Positions 46,720 to 55,927 of a stretch of DNA of 64,000 nt are shown here, piece by piece. The stretch spans positions 15,617 through 79,616 of the forward strand of contig NZ_DATCQT010000172.1 in NCBI RefSeq assembly GCF_036569345.1, in the 5' to 3' direction. Below the pieces are notes generated by a model. It saw nothing but the letters and a program-made list of their open reading frames with translations, was not told the origin of the DNA and searched no databases. The position numbers and the translations under genes were made by a program. Within the stretch, counting starts at the first letter, position 1; the number at the start of each line of letters is the position of its first letter. Source of the DNA: Clostridium_AD sp036569345 (lineage in GTDB: Bacteria; Bacillota; Clostridia; Clostridiales; Clostridiaceae).

Positions 46720-46842
46720 ATTCTTTTCCCTCCATTTATAATTCACTCCAGTGTTAACTAACTAAAGTGGTTTTATTAAGATATGATATATTATGTGATT
46801 TATCTTTGTTTTTTTTATTAAGCAATATATTTCACGTACAAA

Positions 46843-46875
46843 ATAAGTTAAGAGCCAAAATGGCTCTTAACTTAT
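46843..46875. terminator. terminator after the PqqD-like gene
   Basis: Fifteen-bp perfect stem ATAAGTTAAGAGCCA with a 3-nt loop; a T-run follows on the plus strand, and A/T-rich DNA flanks the other side. Neighbouring DNA 46720-47011 otherwise holds nothing recognised. Confidence 0.7.
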
Positions 46876-47011
46876 ATTTTTTTAATTATTATTTCTTTAA
46901 TTAAATAATATATACCATATTTAATTATAACATTAAACAATAGTTTTATCTACTTTTGCAATAAACATGTAGATTAATTTTCATTCTCAATATCTTTTAA
47001 GTTTGTACTTT

Positions 47012-47452
47012 CTAATCATTTTTCTTGGTATCGATTTTCTTATTAATTTCCATAACTTTTCCGCCTTCTTGATCACCTCTATCAAAAGCAATCCACCCAC
47101 GCCTATTTAAGTATCTAACATACATTATTAATCTTTCAAATACAGGCTTACAACTAGGACCAAACTTCTCTTCAATTTTATTTCCTATATCATTCACTGT
47201 TGCCTTGCCATCAATTAGTAACCACACCGTAGATCCAAGTTCATCTAAAGCCATATCACTAACATTAGGCTTTCGCACAAGCCATCTCACAAATTTTTCT
47301 ATAATTTTATCATGGTTGAAAATTAAATATACTTTACCTTCTCTTATTTCCCAAGTCTCATGCTTCTTTTTAGGAACATACAATAAAAAGTTATCTTGTT
47401 TAAAATTTTCTTTTTTCTTATGCTTTTTATTTTTCATATGTCCATTTTGCAT
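47012..47452 (-). CDS. PqqD-like protein
   Basis: 146 aa. Very basic N-terminus (K-N-K-K-H-K-K-K) followed by a PqqD/RRE-type domain: D-E-L-G-S-T-V-W-L-L-I-D-G-K-A-T-V-N-D-I, then I-E-E-K-F-G and a final helix ending R-R-G-W-I-A-F. In peptide-modification systems such domains bind the precursor peptide, but no radical SAM enzyme or precursor gene is adjacent. TAGGTGATTAA precedes the ATG. It follows the OPT transporter gene with a terminator between, so the link is weak. Stand-alone PqqD-like proteins of unknown role are common in Clostridia. Confidence 0.8.
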   Translation of the reverse strand: MQNGHMKNKKHKKKENFKQDNFLLYVPKKKHETWEIREGKVYLIFNHDKIIEKFVRWLVRKPNVSDMALDELGSTVWLLIDGKATVNDIGNKIEEKFGPSCKPVFERLIMYVRYLNRRGWIAFDRGDQEGGKVMEINKKIDTKKND

Positions 47453-47470
47453 TTAATCACCTACAAATTA

Positions 47471-47498
47471 TAAAGAGCCTTATTTAAAAGGCTCTTTA
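47471..47498. terminator. terminator between the OPT transporter and PqqD genes
   Basis: Ten-bp stem TAAAGAGCCT / AGGCTCTTTA with an 8-nt loop and T-rich flank. Confidence 0.8.
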
Positions 47499-47517
47499 AT
47501 TATTTTTTATTCATTAA

Positions 47518-49464
47518 TCAAATCTTTTGAGTTACTTTTGTAATATATCTATAGACCCATGTCGCAAATAAAAGCATTACTATCGCTGCAGTCCAAGGAC
47601 TACCTGTAACTGATGGTAATATCTTAGCTCCAAAGCCAATGTCTATTTTAGCTATAGCAAATACTGCTATAACAATACCTATAAGTGCATCTCCTGCAAC
47701 AAGACCTGATGCTAGAAGAACTCCTTTTTCAGTTTGAATTTTTAATTGTTCACTGCCTGATCCAACTTTATCTTTCTTGAATTTTGTGTTAACCATAGCT
47801 CTTAGAATACCACCAATGAGAACTCCACTACTTAAATAAATTGGTAGATATAAACCAAGTGCAAATGGCAAAACAGGAATATTCATTAATTCACACATAA
47901 TGCCAAATGTAGCACCAACAAGAACTAAGGCCCATGGAAGTTGAGATGTCATAATGCCCTTTACAACCATAGACATAATTGTAGCCTGTGGCGCTGGAAT
48001 TGCTTTAGATCCTAAACCATAAGCAGAATTCAGCATCATGATAACTCCACCAACAACAGCTGCTGATGCAACAGTTGCAAGTAACATGGCAAGTTCTACT
48101 CTCTTAGGAGTACCACCAATAATGAATGTAGTTTTTAAACTCTGTGCTGCTCCACCAGCGATTGCTGTAGCAACACAAACAACTGCACCAACAGTTATAG
48201 CAGCTATCATTCCTGTATTTCCTGTATGCCCTGTTGCTTTTAATACCGATGTTACAAATAATAATGTAGCTATTGTCATTCCTGATATTGGGTTATTGGA
48301 TGTTCCAATAAGTCCAACAAGCCTTGCAGAAACCACAGCAAAGAAGAATGAGAATATAACTGCCATTAAAGCTCCAACTAATCCAACATTAACTCCTGGT
48401 ACTATTGGATAAAGCCAAGTCATAAAGAACACAAATACTACTGCTCCTATAACCCATGACATTGGAGTATCAATTTCAGTTCTTTTAAGCCCACCTTTAT
48501 TTAAATCAACTCCACTTAATGCTGATTTAAAGGATTTAACTATAGTTGGCATAGCTTTAATTATACTTATAAATCCACCTGCTGCAACTGCACCAGCGCC
48601 AACGTATCTTATATATTTACTCCAAATTGTTGCAGCATCCATTTGTGAAATTAAAACTGTAGATGGGAAAAGTGGTACAGTAAGTCCAGCCCCAACATAT
48701 TTTAACAATGGTATTAGACCAAACCATGCAACTAGCCCACCTGCAAACATGTACATGGAAATTTGAATTCCAACTATGAAACCAACACCAAGAAGTGATG
48801 CCATTACATCTGCTCCAAAGAATGTACTTTGAAATGATTTAATTGTCCATGATGGCTCTTCCATCCAAAACATAAACCCGCCAGATAGAAGTTTATAAGC
48901 TCCACCTGCGGAAAGCCCAGTAAGCATTGTTTTTAACCCCGTTCCACCTGCACTTGAACTAACAAGAACTTCTGACGCAGCCATGCCTTCTGGGTAAACT
49001 AGATTACCATGTTCTTCAACTACAAGGTATTTCCTTAGTGGAGTTACAAAAAATATACCTAATAATCCACCTAATAATGAAATAATGACAATTGATAATA
49101 ATGATAATTTGCTTCCAAGCAGTATTACTGCTGGAACAATAAATATAAGTCCGCCAGCTAATGATTCCCCCATTGAAGCCATAGAAGCAATCATGTTAGT
49201 TTCTAGAATGTTATTTCTTTTGAAAATACCTTTTAAAAGACCTGTTGCGATAATTGCTGCTGGAATACCCGCTGCAATTGTCATACCCACCTTTAATCCA
49301 AGATAAGTATTTGCTGCGCCAAATATAACTGCCACTACAATACCTAATAATATAGAGACAACAGTTAATTCCGGCATAGCCTGACTTAGTGGAACGTAAG
49401 GTACATAATCTTCACCTTTTATTCCACCATAAGCATTAGAATGAAGTTTTTTTTCTTCCGCCAT
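47518..49464 (-). CDS. OPT family oligopeptide transporter
   Basis: 648-aa integral membrane protein with about 15-16 helices. The N-terminus (E-L-T-V-V-S-I-L-L-G-I-V-V-A-V-I-F-G-A-A-N-T-Y-L-G in pieces) and the internal N-L-V-Y-P-E-G-M-A-A-S-E motif are those of the prokaryotic OPT family. These are proton-coupled importers of small peptides or of metal-peptide chelates. GAGGAGG precedes the ATG. A TTGACA-18-TATTTA element (49499-49528) is a candidate promoter. PepV and the epimerase downstream make peptide import the likely role. Confidence 0.92.
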   Translation of the reverse strand: MAEEKKLHSNAYGGIKGEDYVPYVPLSQAMPELTVVSILLGIVVAVIFGAANTYLGLKVGMTIAAGIPAAIIATGLLKGIFKRNNILETNMIASMASMGESLAGGLIFIVPAVILLGSKLSLLSIVIISLLGGLLGIFFVTPLRKYLVVEEHGNLVYPEGMAASEVLVSSSAGGTGLKTMLTGLSAGGAYKLLSGGFMFWMEEPSWTIKSFQSTFFGADVMASLLGVGFIVGIQISMYMFAGGLVAWFGLIPLLKYVGAGLTVPLFPSTVLISQMDAATIWSKYIRYVGAGAVAAGGFISIIKAMPTIVKSFKSALSGVDLNKGGLKRTEIDTPMSWVIGAVVFVFFMTWLYPIVPGVNVGLVGALMAVIFSFFFAVVSARLVGLIGTSNNPISGMTIATLLFVTSVLKATGHTGNTGMIAAITVGAVVCVATAIAGGAAQSLKTTFIIGGTPKRVELAMLLATVASAAVVGGVIMMLNSAYGLGSKAIPAPQATIMSMVVKGIMTSQLPWALVLVGATFGIMCELMNIPVLPFALGLYLPIYLSSGVLIGGILRAMVNTKFKKDKVGSGSEQLKIQTEKGVLLASGLVAGDALIGIVIAVFAIAKIDIGFGAKILPSVTGSPWTAAIVMLLFATWVYRYITKVTQKI

Positions 49465-49498
49465 GATATATCCTCCTCTTAATTGTAAATATTTTTTA

Positions 49499-49528
49499 TA
49501 AATATCCTTTTTAAGTACAATTTGTCAA
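49499..49528 (-). promoter_or_regulatory. candidate promoter of the OPT transporter gene
   Basis: Reverse complement shows TTGACA, 18-bp spacer, TATTTA about 35 bp before the start codon. The remaining 400 bp up to the sipS terminator (49529-49928) are AT-rich without ORF or clear hairpin. Confidence 0.4.
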
Positions 49529-49928
49529 TTCAATTTATTAGTGCAATTTATAATAGCATAGGTTTTAAAAATAGCTAAATATGAAAATTCGCCATTTTTC
49601 ATCAACCCTTAATGTTATACCGCTTTATCCTCAAATATCTACAAAATACTCTTTTTTTCATAATTAAATGCTATTTTTCGAGATGTTTTTGACATTATAA
49701 TATGATTTTTGACTAGATACAAATTACCTTATTCATTTTTCTAATATTTTGTTAATATAAGTATATATTGTCTCATAAAGACACAAAAAATACAGATAGT
49801 TTTTTTACAAATATATCATTAGGGTATGTAAAGCTTTACTGTGTTTTTCTAAAGATAAAACTCCCTTAAATAAAGTAAGACTATAAATAATTACTAAGTT
49901 ATATTATAAAATCAAATTGAAAAAAATG

Positions 49929-49970
49929 AAAATAGCAGAATATAAACTTGCATTTATACTCTGCTATTTT
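49929..49970 (-). terminator. terminator after the signal peptidase gene
   Basis: Stem AAAATAGCAGA(A)TATAAA with complement around a 6-nt loop and T-run on the minus strand, directly after the stop codon. Confidence 0.85.
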
Positions 49971-49971
49971 T

Positions 49972-50487
49972 CTATTTTAATTTTCCAAATCTACTAAAAG
50001 GACTAATAATAATTCTTGCCTTACCCATTATATCTTTTGCCGGTATATAAGGTTTTTTCCAATATCTCGCATCTAAGGAATCTGCTCTATTATCTCCCAT
50101 GAAAAAATAACTACCTACTGGCACATTAAATGTCCCTGTTTTTCCACCCGGATAAACAATATAACTTTCATCTATTTTTTTATTGTTTATGTACACAGAT
50201 CCATCTTGTTTAACTTCTACTTTATCATTTGGTAATCCAATAAGTCTTTTTATTAAATCTTCCCCTAATTCGTCGGAATGAAATACTATGATGTCACCAC
50301 GTTTAAGATTGTTTTTGTTATGAACTCTTGTTACTAAAATTTTATCATTTAGGTTTATAGTTGGTAACATAGATCCAGTTGGAACAGTGACATTAAAGAA
50401 AATAACCTTGTTTATGATAAACGCTATTGCAATGGCTGCAATTATAGGCAATATCCAATCTTGAAATATTTTTTTCATTAAAACCAT
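49972..50487 (-). CDS. lepB: Signal peptidase I
   Basis: 171 aa, single N-terminal membrane anchor (residues 11-30) with the catalytic domain outside. Catalytic Ser39 in V-P-T-G-S-M-L-P-T-I and Lys80 in L-I-K-R-L-I-G-L-P; G-D-N-R-A-D-S-L-D-A-R-Y-W is box E. This is the short prokaryotic SipS-type enzyme that cleaves Sec signal peptides. GAGGGGATAATC precedes the ATG. Monocistronic. Confidence 0.94.
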   Translation of the reverse strand: MVLMKKIFQDWILPIIAAIAIAFIINKVIFFNVTVPTGSMLPTINLNDKILVTRVHNKNNLKRGDIIVFHSDELGEDLIKRLIGLPNDKVEVKQDGSVYINNKKIDESYIVYPGGKTGTFNVPVGSYFFMGDNRADSLDARYWKKPYIPAKDIMGKARIIISPFSRFGKLK

Positions 50488-50656
50488 GATTATCCCCTCT
50501 CTAATTTAATACATTAACATTTTATCACAATACTTATGATATATCAGTATAAACAAATTATTAAATGTTAACAATCAATAAATTTTAAAAATCTTTAATA
50601 TATAAATTTTGGTATCTATAGTTCCAGTTTATTATTAATTTTAAGATATAATGATA

Positions 50657-51394
50657 TTATTGTATATGTTGTGTACTAACCGAATAAAACGGATTCCTTC
50701 GAATGGCGCTTGCATACAGAAACGGATACTCATCTTTTAAATAAATAACATAACTGATCCACTCTATAACCATTGCCTTGTATGCCCGTAACATATCCTC
50801 AGATATATGGTCAATTTCAGCTTTGGAAAGTCTTTTTAAATCTCCTCTGGTTTTGAGTTCATCGGCAACGTGAAACACAGCCCATAACATATCCGTGAAG
50901 GACTCATGCTCAAGTAAATTTTGATTCTCCAAAAGATCCAATAGAAATCCTCTGTTTTTATCCATTATAGAGGCCAGTTCCTCCAACTTGTTAGGATCGG
51001 CATAGAAACGGTATTCAAAGTCACCGAGAGCTTTCTTCACAATGCTCCCTTTGTTATCTATAAATTTTTCAATTTTTATGATTTCGCATGCTTCAGTGTG
51101 ATTTTGATTGAAATGCGACATTGCCATCATGATGTTCACCCCCGCATCCACAAAAAATGTGCTAATAACAACATTGATTTTTTTGACCTTCTTGCGTTTT
51201 TCCTGAATCTTTAAAAATCCATCGATTACCAAGGTTGCAATAAGGGCTTGAACTGGCACAAATGCCATATCCTGAAAAATGTAAAATACTGTTTGCGAAG
51301 GTTCGCGAAAAATTGCATTTTGAATAAGGTAAATGATAGCCGAAGATCCCGTCAATATAATAGCAAGAAATACATTGTCTCTTAACTTACCCAT
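50657..51394 (-). CDS. two-helix membrane protein, unknown function
   Basis: 245 aa. Two membrane helices (residues about 8-27 and 36-61), then a charged cytoplasmic region of about 180 residues (K-I-Q-E-K-R-K-K-V-K-K, later E-E-L-A-S-I-M-D-K-N-R-G-F-L-L-D-L-L-E-N) that looks all-helical. No family recognised. TTGGAGGATGT precedes the ATG. The coding DNA is visibly richer in G and C than its neighbours and uses codons such as GCC, CGC and CGG more freely, which suggests acquisition by transfer. Flanked by unrelated monocistronic genes. Confidence 0.75.
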   Translation of the reverse strand: MGKLRDNVFLAIILTGSSAIIYLIQNAIFREPSQTVFYIFQDMAFVPVQALIATLVIDGFLKIQEKRKKVKKINVVISTFFVDAGVNIMMAMSHFNQNHTEACEIIKIEKFIDNKGSIVKKALGDFEYRFYADPNKLEELASIMDKNRGFLLDLLENQNLLEHESFTDMLWAVFHVADELKTRGDLKRLSKAEIDHISEDMLRAYKAMVIEWISYVIYLKDEYPFLYASAIRRNPFYSVSTQHIQ

Positions 51395-51562
51395 ACATCC
51401 TCCAATAAATATTATTTTTTTTTAATTTAAGTTCAATTTCTTTATTTATATATATTACTAAATAGTAATATTGTCAAGTTTTTTTTAGCAAAGGATATGA
51501 TCTCCCAAATCTCCATACCTAATGCAAAATACGCTTATAATAGAGCTCACGCAAATCAAAAA

Positions 51563-51588
51563 TCCCCTCAGAATATCATCTGAGGGAA
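51563..51588. terminator. terminator after the truncated MFS gene
   Basis: CTCAGA / TCTGAG stem extended by TCCC/GGGA, loop ATATCA, with A-rich left and T-rich right flanks. Confidence 0.65.
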
Positions 51589-51631
51589 ACATTTTTAATA
51601 CTTGTTATTCTGTTAAAACATTTTATAATTA

Positions 51632-52504
51632 CTAATCCTGCTCAGCATTTACCACTTTACCTACTATAATATCCTCCTCACTCTTCTTTTCCTCATTAAA
51701 GAAAACTTTAAATGTCACCCATGCTAGCAATGTTGCTCCTGCAGCAAACCATGTTGGAAGATTAATATTAACTGCGGTTACGAATCCAGCAATGATAGGT
51801 GGCAATGCCTGTGCTAAAGCTGAAATAGATTGGTTAATTCCTAGAATTTCACCTTGTTTTTCACTATCAACTAAATTAGAAATAATAGCTGTTCCATTAG
51901 GTTGGTTAAGCCCTTGAAATATTGCTATAAATGGAACTATTAAATATAACCATACCCGTTGATGTGGTATTAATAAAAACGGAAAACTTATTGCTAATAG
52001 AACTATTGAGTAGCTAAGTATTTTAGCAGGCGTAAACTTTTTTGAAAGTGGTCTCAAAACTGCACCTTGTGCAATAGCTATCCAAAGCCCCATGTAAGCA
52101 AAAAAATCACCAACTTGAGATTGAGTAAATTTAAATTTTCCGTACAGGAATACTTGGAAAAACTGTGTAAAAAAATTAAATCCTACTGTTAATAAAAAAA
52201 CCACTAAAAACATAACCCGTAAATCCTTAAATGTGAAGGCTTTTTTGATATTTGAGAAACCTGTAAATAAATTTACTTTAACAACTCTTTTAATTACTAA
52301 AGTCTCAGGAAAATTAAAAATTACTAAAACCACATTAATAGTTGCTAGCAAAATAGTTAGATAAAATGGTGTTGCATAAGTGAACCAGCTGACTATAGTA
52401 GAATCAGAAAGTTTTCCACCAATATATGGTCCTATAATAAACCCTAGACCAAAAGCCATTCCAATTAAGCCAAAGTTTCTGGATTTTGTTTCTTTTGTGC
52501 TCAC
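51632..52504 (-). pseudogene. MFS transporter lacking its N-terminal third (5'-truncated)
   Basis: The 290 residues from the GTG at 52504 begin inside the loop D-V-S-T-K-E-T-K-S-R-N-F-G-L-I-G-M-A-F-G, which in TetA/MdtG-like transporters sits after helix 4 near residue 120. The remaining eight or so helices are intact to a normal C-terminus. Upstream in frame there is only a short open stretch to a TGA at about 52538-52540, with no start or ribosome site; between it and DUF3189 lies ACATCA...TGATGT, a small inverted repeat. About 110-120 residues are therefore missing, and the gene is probably inactive. Confidence 0.75.
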
Positions 52505-52573
52505 ATCATTTACGTTTTGAGGTAAAAATTCACATCAGCTTTTAGTTGATGTAACCCGTATAATACTTAAAAA

Positions 52574-53086
52574 TCATTTTTTCTTAAATTCCTTATTATC
52601 TAAGATAATAACCCCTGACTTAACTTCCTTTGCTACCTTCTTTGTGTTATTTACAAGTTTTATAACGTCCTTGTATGATTGTTTTGCTCCCTTTACAAGC
52701 AAGGGCACTCCTATAAAATCAATTTTTAGCCACCTAGAAAATAATCCACCAAAGGTCATTGGTAATGGAACAGTTGGCGACGTATTGGAAAATATAATTT
52801 TCTCATTTAATAGATTTTGTTTATGAAGCATAGAAGCTAAATTATATAATCCTGGAATTAAAACCTTTGAACGTCCCCTACCTACAACATAGACTTTGTT
52901 GCCATCTTCATCATTTCCATAATAAAAAAGTTCTCCACAATTTCCATATTCCAACTTATTAAAGTTAGGTAATTCCAATATTTCATCCTTAGTCGGTTCT
53001 CTGGTTTCATCCAGTATTTTTAAGTGATAAGCAATTGCTAAAATAGATGAGTGGGTTCCTCCATAACAGTTATATATGTATATCAT
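52574..53086 (-). CDS. DUF3189 family protein
   Basis: 170 aa. N-terminus I-Y-I-Y-N-C-Y-G-G-T-H-S-S-I-L-A-I-A-Y-H-L is the family signature, and the middle has G-R-G-R-S-K-V-L-I-P-G-L-Y-N-L. Members occur in spore-forming Firmicutes; function unknown. The N-C-Y-G-G-x-H-S-S loop suggests nucleotide or metabolite binding, but that is inference. AGGTGATTTAA precedes the ATG. Stands between the truncated MFS gene and a PHP gene. Confidence 0.85.
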   Translation of the reverse strand: MIYIYNCYGGTHSSILAIAYHLKILDETREPTKDEILELPNFNKLEYGNCGELFYYGNDEDGNKVYVVGRGRSKVLIPGLYNLASMLHKQNLLNEKIIFSNTSPTVPLPMTFGGLFSRWLKIDFIGVPLLVKGAKQSYKDVIKLVNNTKKVAKEVKSGVIILDNKEFKKK

Positions 53087-53202
53087 TTAAATCACCTGAT
53101 TTCTTATTTTTTACTTTGTTTTAATAATTGTAGTGTATGCATTAAACATTGATATTAAACATTTTTTGAACACGCTTTCTCTATCCGTTACCATTACCAA
53201 AC

Positions 53203-53958
53203 CTAATCTCTTAATAATTTCATTGATCTATGTGCACTTCCATCAGCATTAACAATATCATCATCTGTAAGGCCTGACTCAACTGCAATATTATAAGCTT
53301 TACCAAAATCCCCTACATCCTCCGATTTGTGTGCGTCACTTCCCAATGAAAATTTAACACCCATCTTCTTTAACTTTTTTATTGTTTCAATATCCATATT
53401 CCTATGACTTCTGTTAATTTCCAAAGCAGTATTTCTTTCAACAGCAACCTTTCCAATTTCGATAATATCTGGATTAACATGCTCTAAAGGATGATTCAAT
53501 ATTGTAATTTCATATTTTTTAATAGCATTAATTGCAGCTTCTGTATAATCCCTCAATAAAAATGGATTTTGTACTGCTCCAGGATGATAACCCGCACAAA
53601 TTATGTCCAGGTAATCAATTATTTCATCTTTAATATCTATATCCCCTTTTTTAGTAATAATATTACATTCTACGCCAAGAAGAATCTTAAAGTCATTCTC
53701 TTTCAATAATGAACTCTTATTAAGATCATCAATTAATTTACGTAATTTTTCATATTGATTTAGTTTCATCCCGAAGGTAATATGTTTATAACCATGGTCT
53801 GTTATGGCAATTTCTTTTAAGCCTCTTTTTATTCCAGTTTTAACATTTGATTCAATACTTCCTTTTGCATGTTCTCCCATAATAATATTAAGTAAGGGAA
53901 TGTGTCCCTTTGCAATATTAGTATGAGTATGATAGTCCGCAATAATCTTAAAACTCAT
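53203..53958 (-). CDS. PHP domain phosphoesterase (YcdX-like)
   Basis: 251 aa metal-dependent phosphoesterase of the PHP superfamily. Metal-binding motifs in order: D-Y-H-T-H-T-N (residues 8-14), E-I-A-I-T-D-H-G-Y, G-V-E-C-N, C-A-G-Y-H-P-G, I-L-N-H-P-L-E, and G-S-D-A-H-K-S-E-D. Single-domain enzymes of this type hydrolyse small phosphate esters; substrate unknown. GGAGGGGATAAA precedes the ATG. Monocistronic. Confidence 0.9.
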   Translation of the reverse strand: MSFKIIADYHTHTNIAKGHIPLLNIIMGEHAKGSIESNVKTGIKRGLKEIAITDHGYKHITFGMKLNQYEKLRKLIDDLNKSSLLKENDFKILLGVECNIITKKGDIDIKDEIIDYLDIICAGYHPGAVQNPFLLRDYTEAAINAIKKYEITILNHPLEHVNPDIIEIGKVAVERNTALEINRSHRNMDIETIKKLKKMGVKFSLGSDAHKSEDVGDFGKAYNIAVESGLTDDDIVNADGSAHRSMKLLRD

Positions 53959-54127
53959 TTTATCCCCTCCATGGTTTAATATCTTTTAATTAGCCGTTTC
54001 ATTATCAAATTAAACTTCTTTTATCCACATATGTAAATTCCCATGTTTATCATCCAGTTTTATTTTGCCCATATTACTGGTCTTAACTCATACTTTGTGT
54101 GATTATTATAAAACACTTATTAACGTT

Positions 54128-54176
54128 AAAGAGGCTACACTCCTTTAAAATAGCTTAAAATGAGTGTAGCCTCTTT
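54128..54176. terminator. hairpin downstream of rlmCD
   Basis: Fifteen-bp perfect stem AAAGAGGCTACACTC and complement with a 19-nt loop, T-rich on both sides. A second smaller inverted repeat TGCCACCC / GGGTGGCA lies at 54277-54304, nearer the gene. Nothing else seen in 53959-54329. Confidence 0.65.
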
Positions 54177-54329
54177 ATGTTGAATAAAATTATTAGAAAG
54201 TTGCTAATAATATAGGAAGTAATAAATAAGGAAGTGTTAGCGTGAATGAACATTTAATTATAATCTTTAGATCAATTGCCACCCAAAAATAATTAAGGGT
54301 GGCATATAGACATCGCTTGTCAAACCTAG

Positions 54330-55742
54330 TTATTTCAACGTTAATTTACACACGCACTCCACGTGTGCCGTTTGAGGAAACATATCTACTGGCTGAATCT
54401 CTAAAGTTTTATATCCAAGTTCATCTAAAATTCCTAAGTCGCGAGCTAAAGTACCTGGATCACAAGAAACATAAACTATAGTTTTAGGCTTCATGCTACT
54501 TATAGCCTCTAGAAGTGATTTTTCACAACCTTTTCTTGGTGGATCAACTACAACTACATCGGCCTTTACTCCCTTGCAAATAAGCTCTGGAATCACTTTT
54601 TCTGCATCCCCAACTATAAATTCTGTATTTTTAACCTTATTCTCTTTTGCATTTATTATAGCATTTTCAATGGCTTCTGATACTATCTCCACACCATATA
54701 CTTTTTTAGCCTTTTGTGATAGAAATAATGATATAGTCCCTGTACCACAATAAACATCCAACACCACTTCTCCACCGCTTAAATTTGCATACTCTAATGC
54801 TTTACTATACAATCTTTCTGTTTGAATTGAATTAACTTGAAAAAATGATAGTGGAGAAACCTCAAATTTAAATTCTCCTATGTAATCAGTTATAGTATCT
54901 TTTCCCCATAGTGTTACACAAATTGGTCCGAGGATTACATTTGTTTTTTCACTATTTATATTTTGCACTACACTGACAAGACCTTTAATTTTTTTACTAA
55001 TTAAGGCTATAAATTCTTCTTTAAAAGGAAGTTCTCTGACCTTTGTAACTAATACCACCATTACTTCCCCTGTTTTAATTCCTTTTCTAATCATAATATG
55101 CCTTAGAGTGCCATGGTGACTTTCCTCATTATAAGATTCAATATTAAACTCTTTTATCCATAACCTTGTTAGCTTTACCACAATATCTGCTACTTTGTCT
55201 TGAATATAGCAAGTTTCCATATTAATTATGTCATGACTTCTTGCTGCATAAAAACCAATACTCACTTGTCCATCAATATTACTAACAGGCAATTGAACCT
55301 TATTTCTATAATTATAAGGAGACTCCATTCCTATTGAAGGGTGCACTATAACGTTATCTAATTTCCCTATTCTATTTATAGCCTGTATTACTCTATTATT
55401 TTTAAAATCTAATTGGGAATCATAGTCTATATGTTGAATATTGCAGCCTCCACAGTTCTTATAAATATTGCAAACAGGCTCTACCCTATTCATAGATTTC
55501 TCAATTATCTCTAGCAACTTCCCGAAAGCAAAATTTTTACGCACTTTAACAATCTTTACCATAACCTTTTCGCCTACAATTGCTCCAGCTACAAAAACGG
55601 TAAAATTATCTACCTTACCTACCCCTTCTCCCTCATATCCCATGTTATCTATAGTCATTATATAATCCACATTTTTTTCAACAGGAATAATATAACTTTT
55701 AGCTTTTATTTTATTTTCCATAATATTTCTTTTGCTTTTCAT
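54330..55742 (-). CDS. rlmD: 23S rRNA (uracil-5-)-methyltransferase, RlmCD/RlmD family
   Basis: 470 aa SAM-dependent methyltransferase forming m5U in 23S rRNA. N-terminal TRAM domain (residues about 22-80), a 4Fe-4S cysteine cluster C-N-I-Y-K-N-C-G-G-C near 100, SAM motif L-D-V-Y-C-G-T-G-T-I-S near 320, V-V-D-P-P-R-K-G and the catalytic S-C-D-P-G-T-L near 430. TAGGAGG precedes the ATG. In Bacillus one such protein (RlmCD) modifies both 747 and 1939; whether this one has one or two targets cannot be read from the sequence. Confidence 0.92.
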   Translation of the reverse strand: MKSKRNIMENKIKAKSYIIPVEKNVDYIMTIDNMGYEGEGVGKVDNFTVFVAGAIVGEKVMVKIVKVRKNFAFGKLLEIIEKSMNRVEPVCNIYKNCGGCNIQHIDYDSQLDFKNNRVIQAINRIGKLDNVIVHPSIGMESPYNYRNKVQLPVSNIDGQVSIGFYAARSHDIINMETCYIQDKVADIVVKLTRLWIKEFNIESYNEESHHGTLRHIMIRKGIKTGEVMVVLVTKVRELPFKEEFIALISKKIKGLVSVVQNINSEKTNVILGPICVTLWGKDTITDYIGEFKFEVSPLSFFQVNSIQTERLYSKALEYANLSGGEVVLDVYCGTGTISLFLSQKAKKVYGVEIVSEAIENAIINAKENKVKNTEFIVGDAEKVIPELICKGVKADVVVVDPPRKGCEKSLLEAISSMKPKTIVYVSCDPGTLARDLGILDELGYKTLEIQPVDMFPQTAHVECVCKLTLK

Positions 55743-55786
55743 AATTTATCCTCCTAACCATCTATCTATAACCATTTCTTTATATA

Positions 55787-55843
55787 AGGCACATGAAAAT
55801 AAATACCAAGCAAAAATGCTAGTATATTTATTTCCATGTGCCT
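55787..55843. repeat. 57-bp long hairpin between rlmD and the DUF1540 gene
   Basis: AGGCACATG...AAATAAATA pairs with TATTTATTT...CATGTGCCT around an AGC/GCT inner stem. It lacks a T-run, so it may be a repeat element rather than a simple terminator. The tips (AGGCACAT / ATGTGCCT) match those of the short palindromic repeat at 7330-7366. Confidence 0.55.
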
Positions 55844-55927
55844 AACTAATTGTAAGAAAAATTTATTTTAAAGTTAATTAGTAATTCTTAAATATTTAAG
55901 ATTGCAATATTTTCTTTTTCTAAAAAA

